The notes: generated by a model not told the origin, from the sequence alone. Counted from the stretch's first letter, positions 8,668 to 17,060 are shown. The stretch: 50,470 nucleotides of DNA from an uncultured Myxococcaceae bacterium (GCA_945952225.1 CAMFHP010000056.1:1-50470), one strand, 5' to 3'. Translations and numbers: made by a program.

Positions 8668-9288
8668 TCAGTCCTCGTCGTGGGCGGCGGGCGCGCGGCG
8701 CTTCGGCGCGGCTTCGGGAACGCCATCGCCGAAGCGGAACGCGGCGATCGCACAGAGCAGCGACGCGAGGCCCACGAGGGCGATCGCGGCGCCCGGTGTG
8801 GGGTTGAGGTGGTGCTGTCGGAGCTTCAGCAGCGGCATCACGACGGTCACCAGCGGCGCGAGCGCGAGCGGGCCGAGCAGCGGACGCGAGGCGGCCATCG
8901 CGCTTCCCGTGCGGCGCGACCAGAGGATCTGCGCGAGAAAGAGCGCCGTGCCGGGGAGCAGCCACGCCGTGGTCTGTCCGCGCAGCGCGGGGTACGTGCC
9001 GAGCAACAGATCGACGGGGCGCACGCTCACGTCGAGGCGCACCTCGGAGCCCTGTCGCAGCGCGACGCCGCTCATCACGGGCAGCCACATCGCCGCGAGC
9101 TGACACGCCGCCGCGAGCCCGAGCGCGAGCTGTCCGCTGCGCCACGCGCGGGCGAGGGGAGACTCCTGCGCGGCGTCATCGACCGCGGCGCGCGAGGCCA
9201 TGGAGACGGCGTACGGGGTCTCGCACAGCGGGCACACGCCACCGGTGGGCATCATCGCGCCGCAGCGCGGGCATTCGACGTCGGCCAT
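8668..9288 (-). CDS. small membrane protein with N-terminal zinc ribbon
   Basis: 206 residues from the ATG at 9288; a GTG at 9306 would add six residues. The N-terminus has two CxxC pairs (CPRCGAMM...CPLC), a zinc-ribbon of the rubredoxin/zf type. Four hydrophobic segments follow (for example LALGLAAACQLAAMWLP and WLLPGTALFLAQIL), then a short charged tail ending in AAHDED. No enzyme motif is seen. It is upstream of and nearly abuts the polysaccharide deacetylase, which suggests a shared envelope or exopolysaccharide role, but that rests on context only. Confidence 0.75.
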   Translation of the reverse strand: MADVECPRCGAMMPTGGVCPLCETPYAVSMASRAAVDDAAQESPLARAWRSGQLALGLAAACQLAAMWLPVMSGVALRQGSEVRLDVSVRPVDLLLGTYPALRGQTTAWLLPGTALFLAQILWSRRTGSAMAASRPLLGPLALAPLVTVVMPLLKLRQHHLNPTPGAAIALVGLASLLCAIAAFRFGDGVPEAAPKRRAPAAHDED

Positions 9289-9359
9289 CGACCGCGACGT
9301 TGCCACGACCGCGCCCCGCCGCGCACGCGAATGACAGTGCGCGGAGCGCGCCCCCGGTG

Positions 9360-9953
9360 TCAGCTCACGCGACAGGCCGCGTCGAAGTCGCGCGCCAGGA
9401 GCCCGTAGCGCCAGTGATCAACGAAGGTGTCGCCGACGGGGCGGTCTTCGCGCAGCGTGCCCTCACGCTGAAAGCCCAGTTTTTCAAGCACCCGCGCGCT
9501 CCCGTGGTTCCCCACGGCCACGTCGGCGCGCACCTTGTGGAGCTTCAGGGTTTCGAAGCCGTAGCTCAGCATCGCGCGCGCAGCTTCCGTGGCGTACCCG
9601 CGCCGCGCGCGGTCCGTGCGGATCCAGTATCCGAGCTCCGCCTGGCTCCGTCGCAGGTCGACGTGATCGAGCTCCACGCTGCCCGCGAGCGCCCCCGTCT
9701 CGCGCTCGAAGACCCCGAGCCGCACGGTGCGCCCCTGGAGCCAGGCCTCGCGTCCGATGCGTACGAAGTGCCGTGCCTGCTCGGGGTCGTACATCTCCCG
9801 CGGCCACCCCATGAAGCGACCGAGCTCGGGCCGCGACGTCGCGACGATGGTCAGCAGCTCGCGCGCCTCGCCCGGCACGAGCGGACGGAGCTGCAGCCTC
9901 GGCGTGTTGCCTTGCACGAACGCAGGGAGCATCGCGTGAAATTCCCCGCGCAT
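9360..9953 (-). CDS. GNAT N-acetyltransferase, RimJ/RimL type
   Basis: 197 residues. The RimJ/RimL-like pattern is clear: an N-terminal TPRLQLRPL strand, ELGYWIRTDRARRGYATEA as the acetyl-CoA-binding A motif, and NHGSARVLEKLGFQREGTLRED near the C-terminus. This group transfers acetyl from acetyl-CoA to ribosomal-protein N-termini or to small amines; the substrate is not predictable. Of three in-frame starts, ATG 9953 has GGAGGG seven bases upstream and is chosen over 10001 and 9932. It is divergent from the unknown gene at 10010. Confidence 0.88.
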   Translation of the reverse strand: MRGEFHAMLPAFVQGNTPRLQLRPLVPGEARELLTIVATSRPELGRFMGWPREMYDPEQARHFVRIGREAWLQGRTVRLGVFERETGALAGSVELDHVDLRRSQAELGYWIRTDRARRGYATEAARAMLSYGFETLKLHKVRADVAVGNHGSARVLEKLGFQREGTLREDRPVGDTFVDHWRYGLLARDFDAACRVS

Positions 9954-10009
9954 CACAGCACCCTCCCGCGCGGCGCCGCAAGGCACTAGAGTCGCGCGCA
10001 CCTCGCACC

Positions 10010-10957
10010 ATGACCGACGTCAGGCACACCGCGGAGTCGCTCTTCGCCCAGTATTTCTGGCCGCTCTATCCCCCCGACGTGCGGGCCGACTACGAGCGCT
10101 TCCGCGACCTCGACGCCAACCCCGCGAAGAACCCCGCGCTCCCCGCCGCGCTCGCCGAGGCCGCGGAGATGCTCGTGCAGAACGCGCCCGCGCTCCTCGG
10201 CACCGCGCTCACCTTCGACGACGCGGGTGTGACCGCGCTCGCCGCCGCGCTCACCCGCGCGCGCCGCGACGCCTGGATCGCCTCCGACGTGGCAGGTGAA
10301 CCGGGCACGCTCTTCAACACCGTGGTGCACGCCGCGGCCTTCGTGGGCGAGGTCGCAGTGCGCGCGCACGGCGCCACCTGGGAGCTCCGACGGCCGCTCT
10401 GGGAGTCTCGCGTGAAGCGCCGCAACGGCGGGCTCGTCGCGCCCTTCTCGTGGCTGCTCAAGAGCCTCGCCGACGAGTCGATCGACGAGGGCACCCTCGC
10501 GTGGCGCTGGGGCGTGCACGTGGTGATCGCCGACCGCGACCCGAGCGCGTGGCCCGTGATCACCGAGGCGAAGCGCCTGCCCTCGCTCAAGACCCCCACC
10601 TACGACCTGCTGGTGAAGTACCTGCACCAGCATCTGCCGACGCTGCGCGATGTGGGCGAGGGGTTCCCGTCGGCCGCGGAGTTCACCGCGAAGCGCTACG
10701 TTTCCCTGGGATTCGAGCCGCTCCACGGCGGCCGCGTGCTCGCGCTCCACGGCCAGGTTCCCGCGCTCGACGACGGCCCTTCGACCGTCGAGGTGATGTG
10801 GCTCGGCGCGCACGGGTACGACCACGCCGACGTGCTCCCCTGCGACCGCGACGTGCCCCACTTCGCGCGCGCCCTCAACGCCGAGACCCTCGAAGTCTCC
10901 GTGGGGTGGAAGGGCCGCCCCGTGACCCATCGCGTGTCGCTCCGCGGTCACGTGTGA
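10010..10957 (+). CDS. unknown protein of 315 residues
   Basis: No family is recognised. The protein is predicted soluble, with no signal peptide or membrane segment. An Ala-rich helical N-terminal half is followed by a mixed region with many aromatic residues (WELRRPLWESRVKRRNG, TLAWRWGVHVV, SWLLKSLADESID). There are no cysteine clusters or nucleotide-binding motifs. The MobA-like gene starts seven bases after its stop, so the two probably form an operon, but nothing in the protein shows a molybdenum-cofactor role. Its GC-skewed codon use matches the neighbours, which supports coding. Confidence 0.7.
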   Translation: MTDVRHTAESLFAQYFWPLYPPDVRADYERFRDLDANPAKNPALPAALAEAAEMLVQNAPALLGTALTFDDAGVTALAAALTRARRDAWIASDVAGEPGTLFNTVVHAAAFVGEVAVRAHGATWELRRPLWESRVKRRNGGLVAPFSWLLKSLADESIDEGTLAWRWGVHVVIADRDPSAWPVITEAKRLPSLKTPTYDLLVKYLHQHLPTLRDVGEGFPSAAEFTAKRYVSLGFEPLHGGRVLALHGQVPALDDGPSTVEVMWLGAHGYDHADVLPCDRDVPHFARALNAETLEVSVGWKGRPVTHRVSLRGHV

Positions 10958-10964
10958 GGGCATC

Positions 10965-11540
10965 GTGAAGCCCGTCGTGGGCCTCTTCGTGGGCGGACGC
11001 AGCGCCCGCATGGGCGGTCATCCGAAGGGGCTCCTCGCGTCTCTCGACACGGGCGAGGCGCTCGCGGTCCGCATCGCGCGCATCGCGGCGTCGCTGCCCG
11101 CCGACCTCGCGCTCGTGGGCGACGCGAAGGCGTACCGCGCGCACCTCCCCGACGTTCCCGCGGTCGCCGATGAGCCCGCGGGCATCGGCCCTCTCGGTGG
11201 CCTCGCGGGGCTCCTCGCGGCATACCCCGATCGCACGGTGATCGCACTCGCGTGCGACATGCCCTTCGTCACCGCGGAGCACCTCGTCGCGCTCCTCGCA
11301 GCCCACCCCGCGGCGCCCTGCGTGTGCGCGCGCGCCGCCGACGGAACTCGCTGGGAGCCCTTCTTCTCCCGATGGAACGCGACCCCCGCCCTCCCGACCG
11401 TGCGCGCCGTGATCGACGGCGGAGGGCGCTCGCTTCAGCGCGCGGTCGACGCGATGGGCGCGCGCGAACTCACCCTCGACGCCATGGCGCTCGCGGACTG
11501 GGACACGCCCGACGACGTCAGGCGATGCCGAACTCCTTGA
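10965..11540 (+). CDS. MobA-like molybdenum cofactor guanylyltransferase / NTP transferase
   Basis: 191 residues, the MobA size. The N-terminal nucleotide-binding loop reads VGGRSARMGGHPKGLL, a variant of the GGxSxRMGxxK signature. GIGPLGGLAGLL and the metal-binding ACDMPF follow. MobA joins GMP to molybdopterin; close relatives such as MocA transfer CMP, and other NTP transferases share the fold, so the exact nucleotide is uncertain. The start codon is GTG, seven bases after the upstream gene. Its last 23 bases overlap the convergent NtrC-type regulator. No molybdoenzyme gene is present in the window. Confidence 0.8.
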   Translation: MKPVVGLFVGGRSARMGGHPKGLLASLDTGEALAVRIARIAASLPADLALVGDAKAYRAHLPDVPAVADEPAGIGPLGGLAGLLAAYPDRTVIALACDMPFVTAEHLVALLAAHPAAPCVCARAADGTRWEPFFSRWNATPALPTVRAVIDGGGRSLQRAVDAMGARELTLDAMALADWDTPDDVRRCRTP

Positions 11541-12909
11541 TCTTGTAGAGCAGCGCGCGGTGTGAAATCTCGAGGAGCTCCGCGGCCCGCGTGCGGTTGC
11601 CCTTGGTCTTTTCGAGGGCCCTTCGAATGAGGATCTCTTCGATCACCCGCGTGGTCTTCTTGATCGAGTAGCTGCCCTTGTCGAGCTCGGTGGCGACGGG
11701 GTCTGCGGGCTCGCGAATGCGCGGATCGAGGTCGGCCACGGTGAGCACGGTGGCCTCGCACAGCACCATCGCGCGCTCCATCGCGTGTTCGAGCTCGCGC
11801 ACGTTGCCGGGCCACGCGTACTCGGTGAGCACCTGCATGGCCTTCGGATCCACCGCCTGGATGCTCGTGCCGAGCCGCTCGTTGAAGCGCGTGACGAAGT
11901 GGTCGACGAGGAGGGGAATGTCCTCGCGGCGCTGACGCAGGGGCGGCACCGTCACCGAGAGCACGTTGAGTCGAAAGAAGAGGTCTTCGCGAAAGCGTCC
12001 GGCCTTCACCTCGACGGCGAGATCCTTCGCGCTGGCGGCCACGACGCGCACGTCGGCCTTGCGGTCGGCGGTCTCGCCCAGCCGTCGGAACGTGCCCTCC
12101 TGAAGCACCCGCAGCAGCTTCACCTGGAGTGTGATCGGCAGGTCGGCGATCTCGTCGAGAAAGAGCGTGCCGCCTTCGGCCTCTTCGAAGAGCCCGCGCT
12201 TGTCGGAGCTCGCATCGGTGAAGGCCCCGCGCTTGTGCCCGAACAGCTCGCTCTCGATGAGGTTCTCGGGAATCGCGCCGCAGTTGATCGCCACGAAGGG
12301 CCGCTGCGCGCGCGGCGAGCGCGTGTGGATCGACCGCGCGATGAGCTCCTTGCCGACGCCCGTCTCGCCGTTGATGAGCACCGTGGTCTTGAAGGCCGCG
12401 ACGCGCGCCACCGTGTTGAACAGCCCGCGCATCGGCTCGGACCGCGCCACCATCGCGTCGAAGCGGTGCTCGCGCGCGAGGGCCGCCCGGAGCTCCCGGT
12501 TCTCACGACGCAGGGCCTCGCGCTCCTGGGCCTTGCGAAGCGTGAAGGCGAGGTCTGCGGGGGCGAAGGGCTTGGTGAGGTAGTCCTGCGCGCCGGCCTT
12601 GATGGCCGTCAGCGCGTCGTCGTGCGAGCCGTACGCGCTCATCACCAGCACCACCGCGGCAGGCCAGCGCTTCCGCAGCTCCGCGAGGAGGTCCATCCCC
12701 GAGCGGCCGCCGGGCATGCGCACGTCGGTGACCACGTACTGCGCGGGGTCGCGCTCCATCACGGCGAGCGCCTCGTCGACGCTCGCGGCGGCGACCACGT
12801 CCCAACCCTGCTTTCGCAGGTGCGTGCGAAGCGCGAGGCGGAGGTTCTCCTCGTCGTCGACGAGCAGCACCCGCATCGACGGTTCCGCGCGCGGCGGCCC
12901 TTGGGTCAT
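11518..12909 (-). CDS. NtrC-family sigma54-dependent response regulator
   Basis: 463 residues in the standard REC / AAA+ / Fis-HTH order. The receiver domain (residues ~12-125) has the acidic pair at 18-19, the phosphoacceptor Asp at ~62 (VVTDVRMPG) and the conserved Lys in LTKPF. The AAA+ domain has Walker A GETGVGKE, the sigma54-contact loop GAFTDA (canonical GAFTGA with Gly to Asp) and Walker B GGTLFLDEI. A Fis-type helix-turn-helix closes the protein (NRTRAAELLEISHRALLYKI). ATG 12909 is preceded by GGAAGGAG ten bases upstream and is preferred to an upstream TTG. No histidine kinase is adjacent, so the partner is unknown. Loop variants such as GAFTDA are tolerated in many myxobacterial members. 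Confidence 0.93.
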   Translation of the reverse strand: MTQGPPRAEPSMRVLLVDDEENLRLALRTHLRKQGWDVVAAASVDEALAVMERDPAQYVVTDVRMPGGRSGMDLLAELRKRWPAAVVLVMSAYGSHDDALTAIKAGAQDYLTKPFAPADLAFTLRKAQEREALRRENRELRAALAREHRFDAMVARSEPMRGLFNTVARVAAFKTTVLINGETGVGKELIARSIHTRSPRAQRPFVAINCGAIPENLIESELFGHKRGAFTDASSDKRGLFEEAEGGTLFLDEIADLPITLQVKLLRVLQEGTFRRLGETADRKADVRVVAASAKDLAVEVKAGRFREDLFFRLNVLSVTVPPLRQRREDIPLLVDHFVTRFNERLGTSIQAVDPKAMQVLTEYAWPGNVRELEHAMERAMVLCEATVLTVADLDPRIREPADPVATELDKGSYSIKKTTRVIEEILIRRALEKTKGNRTRAAELLEISHRALLYKIKEFGIA

Positions 12910-12950
12910 GGCGCGATCACTCCTTCCAGACAGCACTTCGCGAGCGCGGC

Positions 12951-12970
12951 TGCCAACCGATGTTGCCAAC
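12951..12970. repeat. direct repeat TGCCAAC x2, 13-bp period
   Basis: TGCCAAC occurs at 12951-12957 and 12964-12970 with a 6-base spacer, 42-61 bases upstream of the NtrC-type regulator start. On the gene strand it reads TTGGCA...TTGGCA. It may be a tandem half-site for a regulator. Spacing does not fit a -24/-12 sigma54 promoter. Confidence 0.35.
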
Positions 12971-13152
12971 AGCGCGCCCCGGGGTTTTCACCTTGTCGCA
13001 CGCGTCTCCGCGGCAATCTACGGGACTTTCGTAATGGCGTCATGGTTGCAGAGTGATGGGAGGTGCCCGGGCGATTCCGTCGTTGCTCTGCGAAGCGTCG
13101 CGACGGTAATGTCCCGCTGATCTTCCTGATCCGTACTCAAGGAGTTGTGCGT

Positions 13153-14967
13153 ATGCATCAGCGGAACGACGTCTTCCGCAAGAGCCTGGTGACCTTTGCG
13201 GCCGTGGTGGGCCTCGGGTCGGGGATGTTTGGCTGTCTCGATCGCCCGGTGGCGAAGCCGAACACGAACCTCCAGTCGGGCGTTCGCATCCCGGTGGTGA
13301 ACAACGCCATCGAGAACGTCGACGTGCTCTTCGAGATCGACAACTCGAACTCGATGGCCGAGAACCAGGCGAACCTCTCGCGCAACTTCCAGCTGCTCAT
13401 CAATCAGCTGGTGAACCCGCCGAACAACCCCTCGACGGGCCGCCCGGATCACCCCCCGGTGAAGTCGCTCCACGTGGGCGTCATCTCGTCGGACCTCGGC
13501 ACGCCGGGCAGCGTGGTTCCCTCGTGCGCGAACAGCGACACGGGCGACGACGGCCTGCTCAACCCGATCAAGAACGGCCTCGCGATCCGCACGCACCAGC
13601 CGTGGACGACGGCGCCCCCCGGACGCCGTCCGACGCGCTGCACGAACGACCCGAACCAGTACCCGTCGTTCCTCACGTTCACGAGCACGGGCTCGATGCC
13701 CACGAACCCGACGACCTTCGCCGACGACTTCGTGTGCAACGCGTACCTCTCGACGGGCGGCTGCGGTCTCGAGCAGCAGCTCGAGTCGGCGTACCGCGCG
13801 CTGGTGGTTCGCAACCCGCGCGAGGCGACGGGCAACACCGATCCGAACGCGGGCTTCGTGCGCGACAACGCGGTGCTCGCGATCGTGATGGTGACCGACG
13901 AAGAAGACGGCTCGGTGCGCGACTGCCGCTTCGCGGAGAACGGCGTTCCCTGCACCGACGCGGTGTCGGTGTTCGACATCATGAGCCCCGACTGGTCGTC
14001 GTCGGACCTCAACCTCCGCTTCTACATGTACACCCCGGGCTCGCGGCAGGATCCGACCTGGCCCCTCGACCGCTACATCGACCCGACGCGTCCCAACCGC
14101 GGCTTCACCTCGCTCAAGCCCAGGCGCCCCGACCTCGTGATCTTCTCCGCCATCGCCGGTGTGCCCCTCGCGATCCCCACGCGGCCGTCGTCCGTGACCG
14201 GGCGCACCGTCGTCGACTGGAACACGCTCCTCGGTCGCATGGCCGACGGCTCCGACGGCTACACGGGCGAGCAGACGGGCAGCGGCCCGATCTCGATGCG
14301 TCAGCGCAACATGGACCCGATGTGCTCCACGCGCGTCGTGCCCGCGTGCCGTCGCGAGGGCTCGCCTGCGGTCACCACGTGTGACTCGGGCGCGCAGTAC
14401 TTCGCGTGGCCGTCGCGCCGCGTGGCCCAGGTCGCCCGCCGCTTCGCCGACAAGTACAACAACGGCACGATCTCCTCGATCTGCGCCAACGACTACACCC
14501 CGGCGCTCTCGCAGATCGTCGAGCGCATCCAGTCGCGCCTCTCGGGTCGCTGCCTCCCGCGCCCGCTCGAGACCAACCCCCCGATCTGCGCGACGGGCCA
14601 GACGTCGACCACCGCGAGCCCCTGCGCCACGACGGGCCAGCAGGTGCGCGTGAACTGCATCGTGCGCGAGATCCTCCCGACGGGCATGAACACGGGCGTG
14701 TGCACCGCCGCGCGCGGACGCACCGCGGGCGAGCGTGACGCCGAGACCGGTCGTTCGACCTGCGTCGTGAACCAGGTGGTCGTGCCCCTCGGCGGCCCGC
14801 CCCCCAGCGGTCAGGAAGGCTTCTTCTACGACACGCGTCCCGATCCCACGGCGCCCGACTGCCGTCAGCACATCGAGTTCACCAGCAACGCCGGTCTCGT
14901 CTCCGGCGCCACGGCGGTCATCGAGTGCGTGCAGGCCGGCGGCACCTCGTCGACGTCGAGCTCGTGA
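13153..14967 (+). CDS. VWA-type lipoprotein, tandem copy 1
   Basis: 604 residues. The N-terminus is a signal sequence ending in a lipobox-like MFGC (Cys ~28). Near residue 63 IDNSNSM fits the metal-ion-dependent adhesion site (DxSxS) of von Willebrand A-like domains, and VMVTDEEDGS in the middle resembles the later MIDAS strand. The C-terminal part is rich in cysteines spaced as disulfide pairs. Such proteins are numerous in myxobacterial envelopes and are assumed to bind proteins or surfaces; no partner is known here. The ATG at 13153 has AAGGAG eight bases upstream. The next gene is a paralogue, with a perfectly identical 453-bp tract. A strong hairpin follows the stop, so the copies appear to be separate transcripts. 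Confidence 0.85.
   Translation: MHQRNDVFRKSLVTFAAVVGLGSGMFGCLDRPVAKPNTNLQSGVRIPVVNNAIENVDVLFEIDNSNSMAENQANLSRNFQLLINQLVNPPNNPSTGRPDHPPVKSLHVGVISSDLGTPGSVVPSCANSDTGDDGLLNPIKNGLAIRTHQPWTTAPPGRRPTRCTNDPNQYPSFLTFTSTGSMPTNPTTFADDFVCNAYLSTGGCGLEQQLESAYRALVVRNPREATGNTDPNAGFVRDNAVLAIVMVTDEEDGSVRDCRFAENGVPCTDAVSVFDIMSPDWSSSDLNLRFYMYTPGSRQDPTWPLDRYIDPTRPNRGFTSLKPRRPDLVIFSAIAGVPLAIPTRPSSVTGRTVVDWNTLLGRMADGSDGYTGEQTGSGPISMRQRNMDPMCSTRVVPACRREGSPAVTTCDSGAQYFAWPSRRVAQVARRFADKYNNGTISSICANDYTPALSQIVERIQSRLSGRCLPRPLETNPPICATGQTSTTASPCATTGQQVRVNCIVREILPTGMNTGVCTAARGRTAGERDAETGRSTCVVNQVVVPLGGPPPSGQEGFFYDTRPDPTAPDCRQHIEFTSNAGLVSGATAVIECVQAGGTSSTSSS
13827..14279 (+). repeat. 453-bp tract identical to 15889-16341 (copy 1)
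   Basis: Base-by-base reading shows no difference over 453 bases at a constant offset of 2062, bounded by mismatches at 13826 (C/T) and 14280 (C/G). Third codon positions are also identical, while the 3' thirds of the two genes differ widely. This is the expected trace of recent gene conversion. Confidence 0.9.
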
Positions 14968-14998
14968 TCCGCTGAGTCACATTTCGGTGTGATCGCCG

Positions 14999-15032
14999 CC
15001 GCCCCGATCTGCCCTCGCGCAGTTCGGGGCGG
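14999..15032 (+). terminator. nested hairpin after VWA copy 1
   Basis: A 9-bp outer stem (CCGCCCCGA / TCGGGGCGG) encloses a 4-bp inner stem (CTGC / GCAG) with a 6-base loop. It begins 31 bases after the stop codon. A smaller TCACA/TGTGA hairpin (14977-14992) precedes it. The U-tract is poor (TTCGCGTTTCG), so Rho may assist. Strong structure and position support a terminator. Confidence 0.6.
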
Positions 15033-15161
15033 TTCGCGTTTCGAAGCGTCGCGCGTGTGGATCCAACCGCGCGTGCACACCCGCGCGAAGGTGCCACCCG
15101 ACGACCGCGATCACCGTGCCAACACGGTTGTCGCGCGACCGCAGCGGAACGTCAAAAGTGC

Positions 15162-15174
15162 CTTGAAAATAGGC
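15162..15174 (+). promoter_or_regulatory. shared motif CTTGAAAATAGGC, upstream of VWA copy 2
   Basis: The 13-mer lies 53 bases before the ATG at 15227. The same 13-mer occurs at 23956-23968, and a close variant on the minus strand at 26524-26536. A/T-rich runs of this type are rare in this sequence. It could be a -35-like element or an activator site; no good -10 hexamer follows at 17 bases. Confidence 0.4.
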
Positions 15175-15226
15175 GAATCGTGAAGGGCATCGCGCTCGCA
15201 ATGACACCTCGCAGGAGGTGCTCCCC

Positions 15227-17053
15227 ATGCGACGACCCTACGCACGTCTCTCGACCACGATGGCCCTCGGTGCGCTCTCGCTCACGGGCACCGGGTGCCT
15301 CGAACGCTGCGTGGCGCGACCCGCACCGACGCTCAGCGCGGGCATCGATTTCTCGGTGGCCGTGAGCTCGGTCGAGAACGTCGACGCGCTCTTCGTGATC
15401 GACAACTCGAACTCGATGGCCGAGAACCAGGCCAACCTCGCGCGCAACTTCCCGCTGCTCATCAACCAGCTCGTGAGCCCGCCGGTGAACCCGGCGACGG
15501 GGAGGCCCGCGCACACGCCGGTGAAGTCGCTCCACGTGGGCGTCATCTCGACGGACCTCGGCACGCCGGGCAGCGTGGTTCCCTCGTGCGCGAACAGCGA
15601 CACGGGCGACGACGGCCTGCTCAACCCGATCAAGAACGGCCTCGCACTGCGCACGCATCAGCCGTGGACGACGGCGCCGCCCGGACGCCGTCCGACGCGA
15701 TGCACGAACGACCCGAACCAGTACCCGTCGTTCCTCGCGTTCACGAGCACGGGCGCGACGCCCACGGATCCGACGACCTTCGCCGACGACTTCGTGTGCA
15801 ACGCGTACCTCTCGACGGGTGGATGTGGTCTCGAACAGCCCCTCGAAGCCGCGTACCGCGCGCTGGTGGTTCGCAACCCGCGCGAGGTGACGGGCAACAC
15901 CGATCCGAACGCGGGCTTCGTGCGCGACAACGCGGTGCTCGCGATCGTGATGGTGACCGACGAAGAAGACGGCTCGGTGCGCGACTGCCGCTTCGCGGAG
16001 AACGGCGTTCCCTGCACCGACGCGGTGTCGGTGTTCGACATCATGAGCCCCGACTGGTCGTCGTCGGACCTCAACCTCCGCTTCTACATGTACACCCCGG
16101 GCTCGCGGCAGGATCCGACCTGGCCCCTCGACCGCTACATCGACCCGACGCGTCCCAACCGCGGCTTCACCTCGCTCAAGCCCAGGCGCCCCGACCTCGT
16201 GATCTTCTCCGCCATCGCCGGTGTGCCCCTCGCGATCCCCACGCGGCCGTCGTCCGTGACCGGGCGCACCGTCGTCGACTGGAACACGCTCCTCGGTCGC
16301 ATGGCCGACGGCTCCGACGGCTACACGGGCGAGCAGACGGGGAGCGGTCCCGTCTCGATGCGCCAGGCCAACGCAGACCCGAGGTGCGCCACGCGCGTCG
16401 TGCCCGCGTGCCGTCGCGAGGGCTCCGCCGCGGTCACCACGTGCGACCCGGGCGCGCAGTACTTCGCGTGGCCGTCGCGCCGCGTGGCCCAGGTCGCGCG
16501 CGTGTTCGACGAGCGCTACGGCAACGGCACCATCGCCTCCATCTGCGCGAGCGACTACACGCCCGCGCTCTCGCAGATCGTGGAGCGCATCCAGGCGCGC
16601 GTGGCCTCGCGCTGCCTCACGCGCCCGCTCGAGACGACGCCGCGACTCTGCACCGCCGCCGAAGACCCTGCGGTCACCCACTGTGCGGGCCGAGGAACGC
16701 CTGTGCGGGTCTCCTGCGCGCTCTACGAGGTGCTTCCTGCGGGCACGCGCGCGACGTCTGCGTGCACCGCCGCGCGCGGGCGATCGATCGCCACACCGGA
16801 CCCCGACACCGGCCGCGAGCGCTGTGTGATCGCGCAGGCCATCGCGCCCGCGGGAAGCGCGCCTCCGCCCGGCGAAGAGGGCTTCTTCTACGACGTGCGC
16901 GCCGAGGTGACCGAGCGCGGTTGTGCGGGCGACATCTCGTTCACCGCCGCGGCCACGCCCATGAGCGGCGCCGTGGTTCGCATCGACTGCGTGTCGAACG
17001 TGGGCGCATCGAGCGCGCAGAACGACCCCGCGCCGACGACGTGCGTGATGTGA
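15227..17053 (+). CDS. VWA-type lipoprotein, tandem copy 2
   Basis: 608 residues, paralogue of the preceding gene. A signal sequence ends in LTGTGC (Cys ~24), an atypical lipobox, so lipidation is less certain than in copy 1. IDNSNSM near residue 59 supplies the DxSxS metal site, and the VMVTDEEDGS block is shared. The middle is nearly or fully identical to copy 1; the last ~190 residues keep the cysteine pattern but differ in sequence, perhaps giving a different ligand. The ATG at 15227 has AGGAGG eight bases upstream. The gene sits behind a hairpin and its own motif-bearing upstream region, so separate control of the two copies is likely. It ends seven bases from the convergent pseudouridine synthase gene. 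Confidence 0.85.
   Translation: MRRPYARLSTTMALGALSLTGTGCLERCVARPAPTLSAGIDFSVAVSSVENVDALFVIDNSNSMAENQANLARNFPLLINQLVSPPVNPATGRPAHTPVKSLHVGVISTDLGTPGSVVPSCANSDTGDDGLLNPIKNGLALRTHQPWTTAPPGRRPTRCTNDPNQYPSFLAFTSTGATPTDPTTFADDFVCNAYLSTGGCGLEQPLEAAYRALVVRNPREVTGNTDPNAGFVRDNAVLAIVMVTDEEDGSVRDCRFAENGVPCTDAVSVFDIMSPDWSSSDLNLRFYMYTPGSRQDPTWPLDRYIDPTRPNRGFTSLKPRRPDLVIFSAIAGVPLAIPTRPSSVTGRTVVDWNTLLGRMADGSDGYTGEQTGSGPVSMRQANADPRCATRVVPACRREGSAAVTTCDPGAQYFAWPSRRVAQVARVFDERYGNGTIASICASDYTPALSQIVERIQARVASRCLTRPLETTPRLCTAAEDPAVTHCAGRGTPVRVSCALYEVLPAGTRATSACTAARGRSIATPDPDTGRERCVIAQAIAPAGSAPPPGEEGFFYDVRAEVTERGCAGDISFTAAATPMSGAVVRIDCVSNVGASSAQNDPAPTTCVM
15889..16341 (+). repeat. 453-bp tract identical to 13827-14279 (copy 2)
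   Basis: Second member of the identical pair. Upstream of it the copies diverge by scattered substitutions; downstream they soon become clearly different. The tract codes for the segment from the Asn-Thr-Asp region through GYTGEQTG. Confidence 0.9.
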
Positions 17054-17060
17054 GCTGCGA

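Noticed and set aside
12910-12980. Possible sigma54 promoter before the NtrC-type regulator
   Set aside because: TTGGCA is repeated but the GG-N10-GC spacing of -24/-12 promoters is not met.
13085-13120. TTGCTC-18-TAATGT as promoter for VWA copy 1
   Set aside because: Matches are only about half of each hexamer; not better than background.
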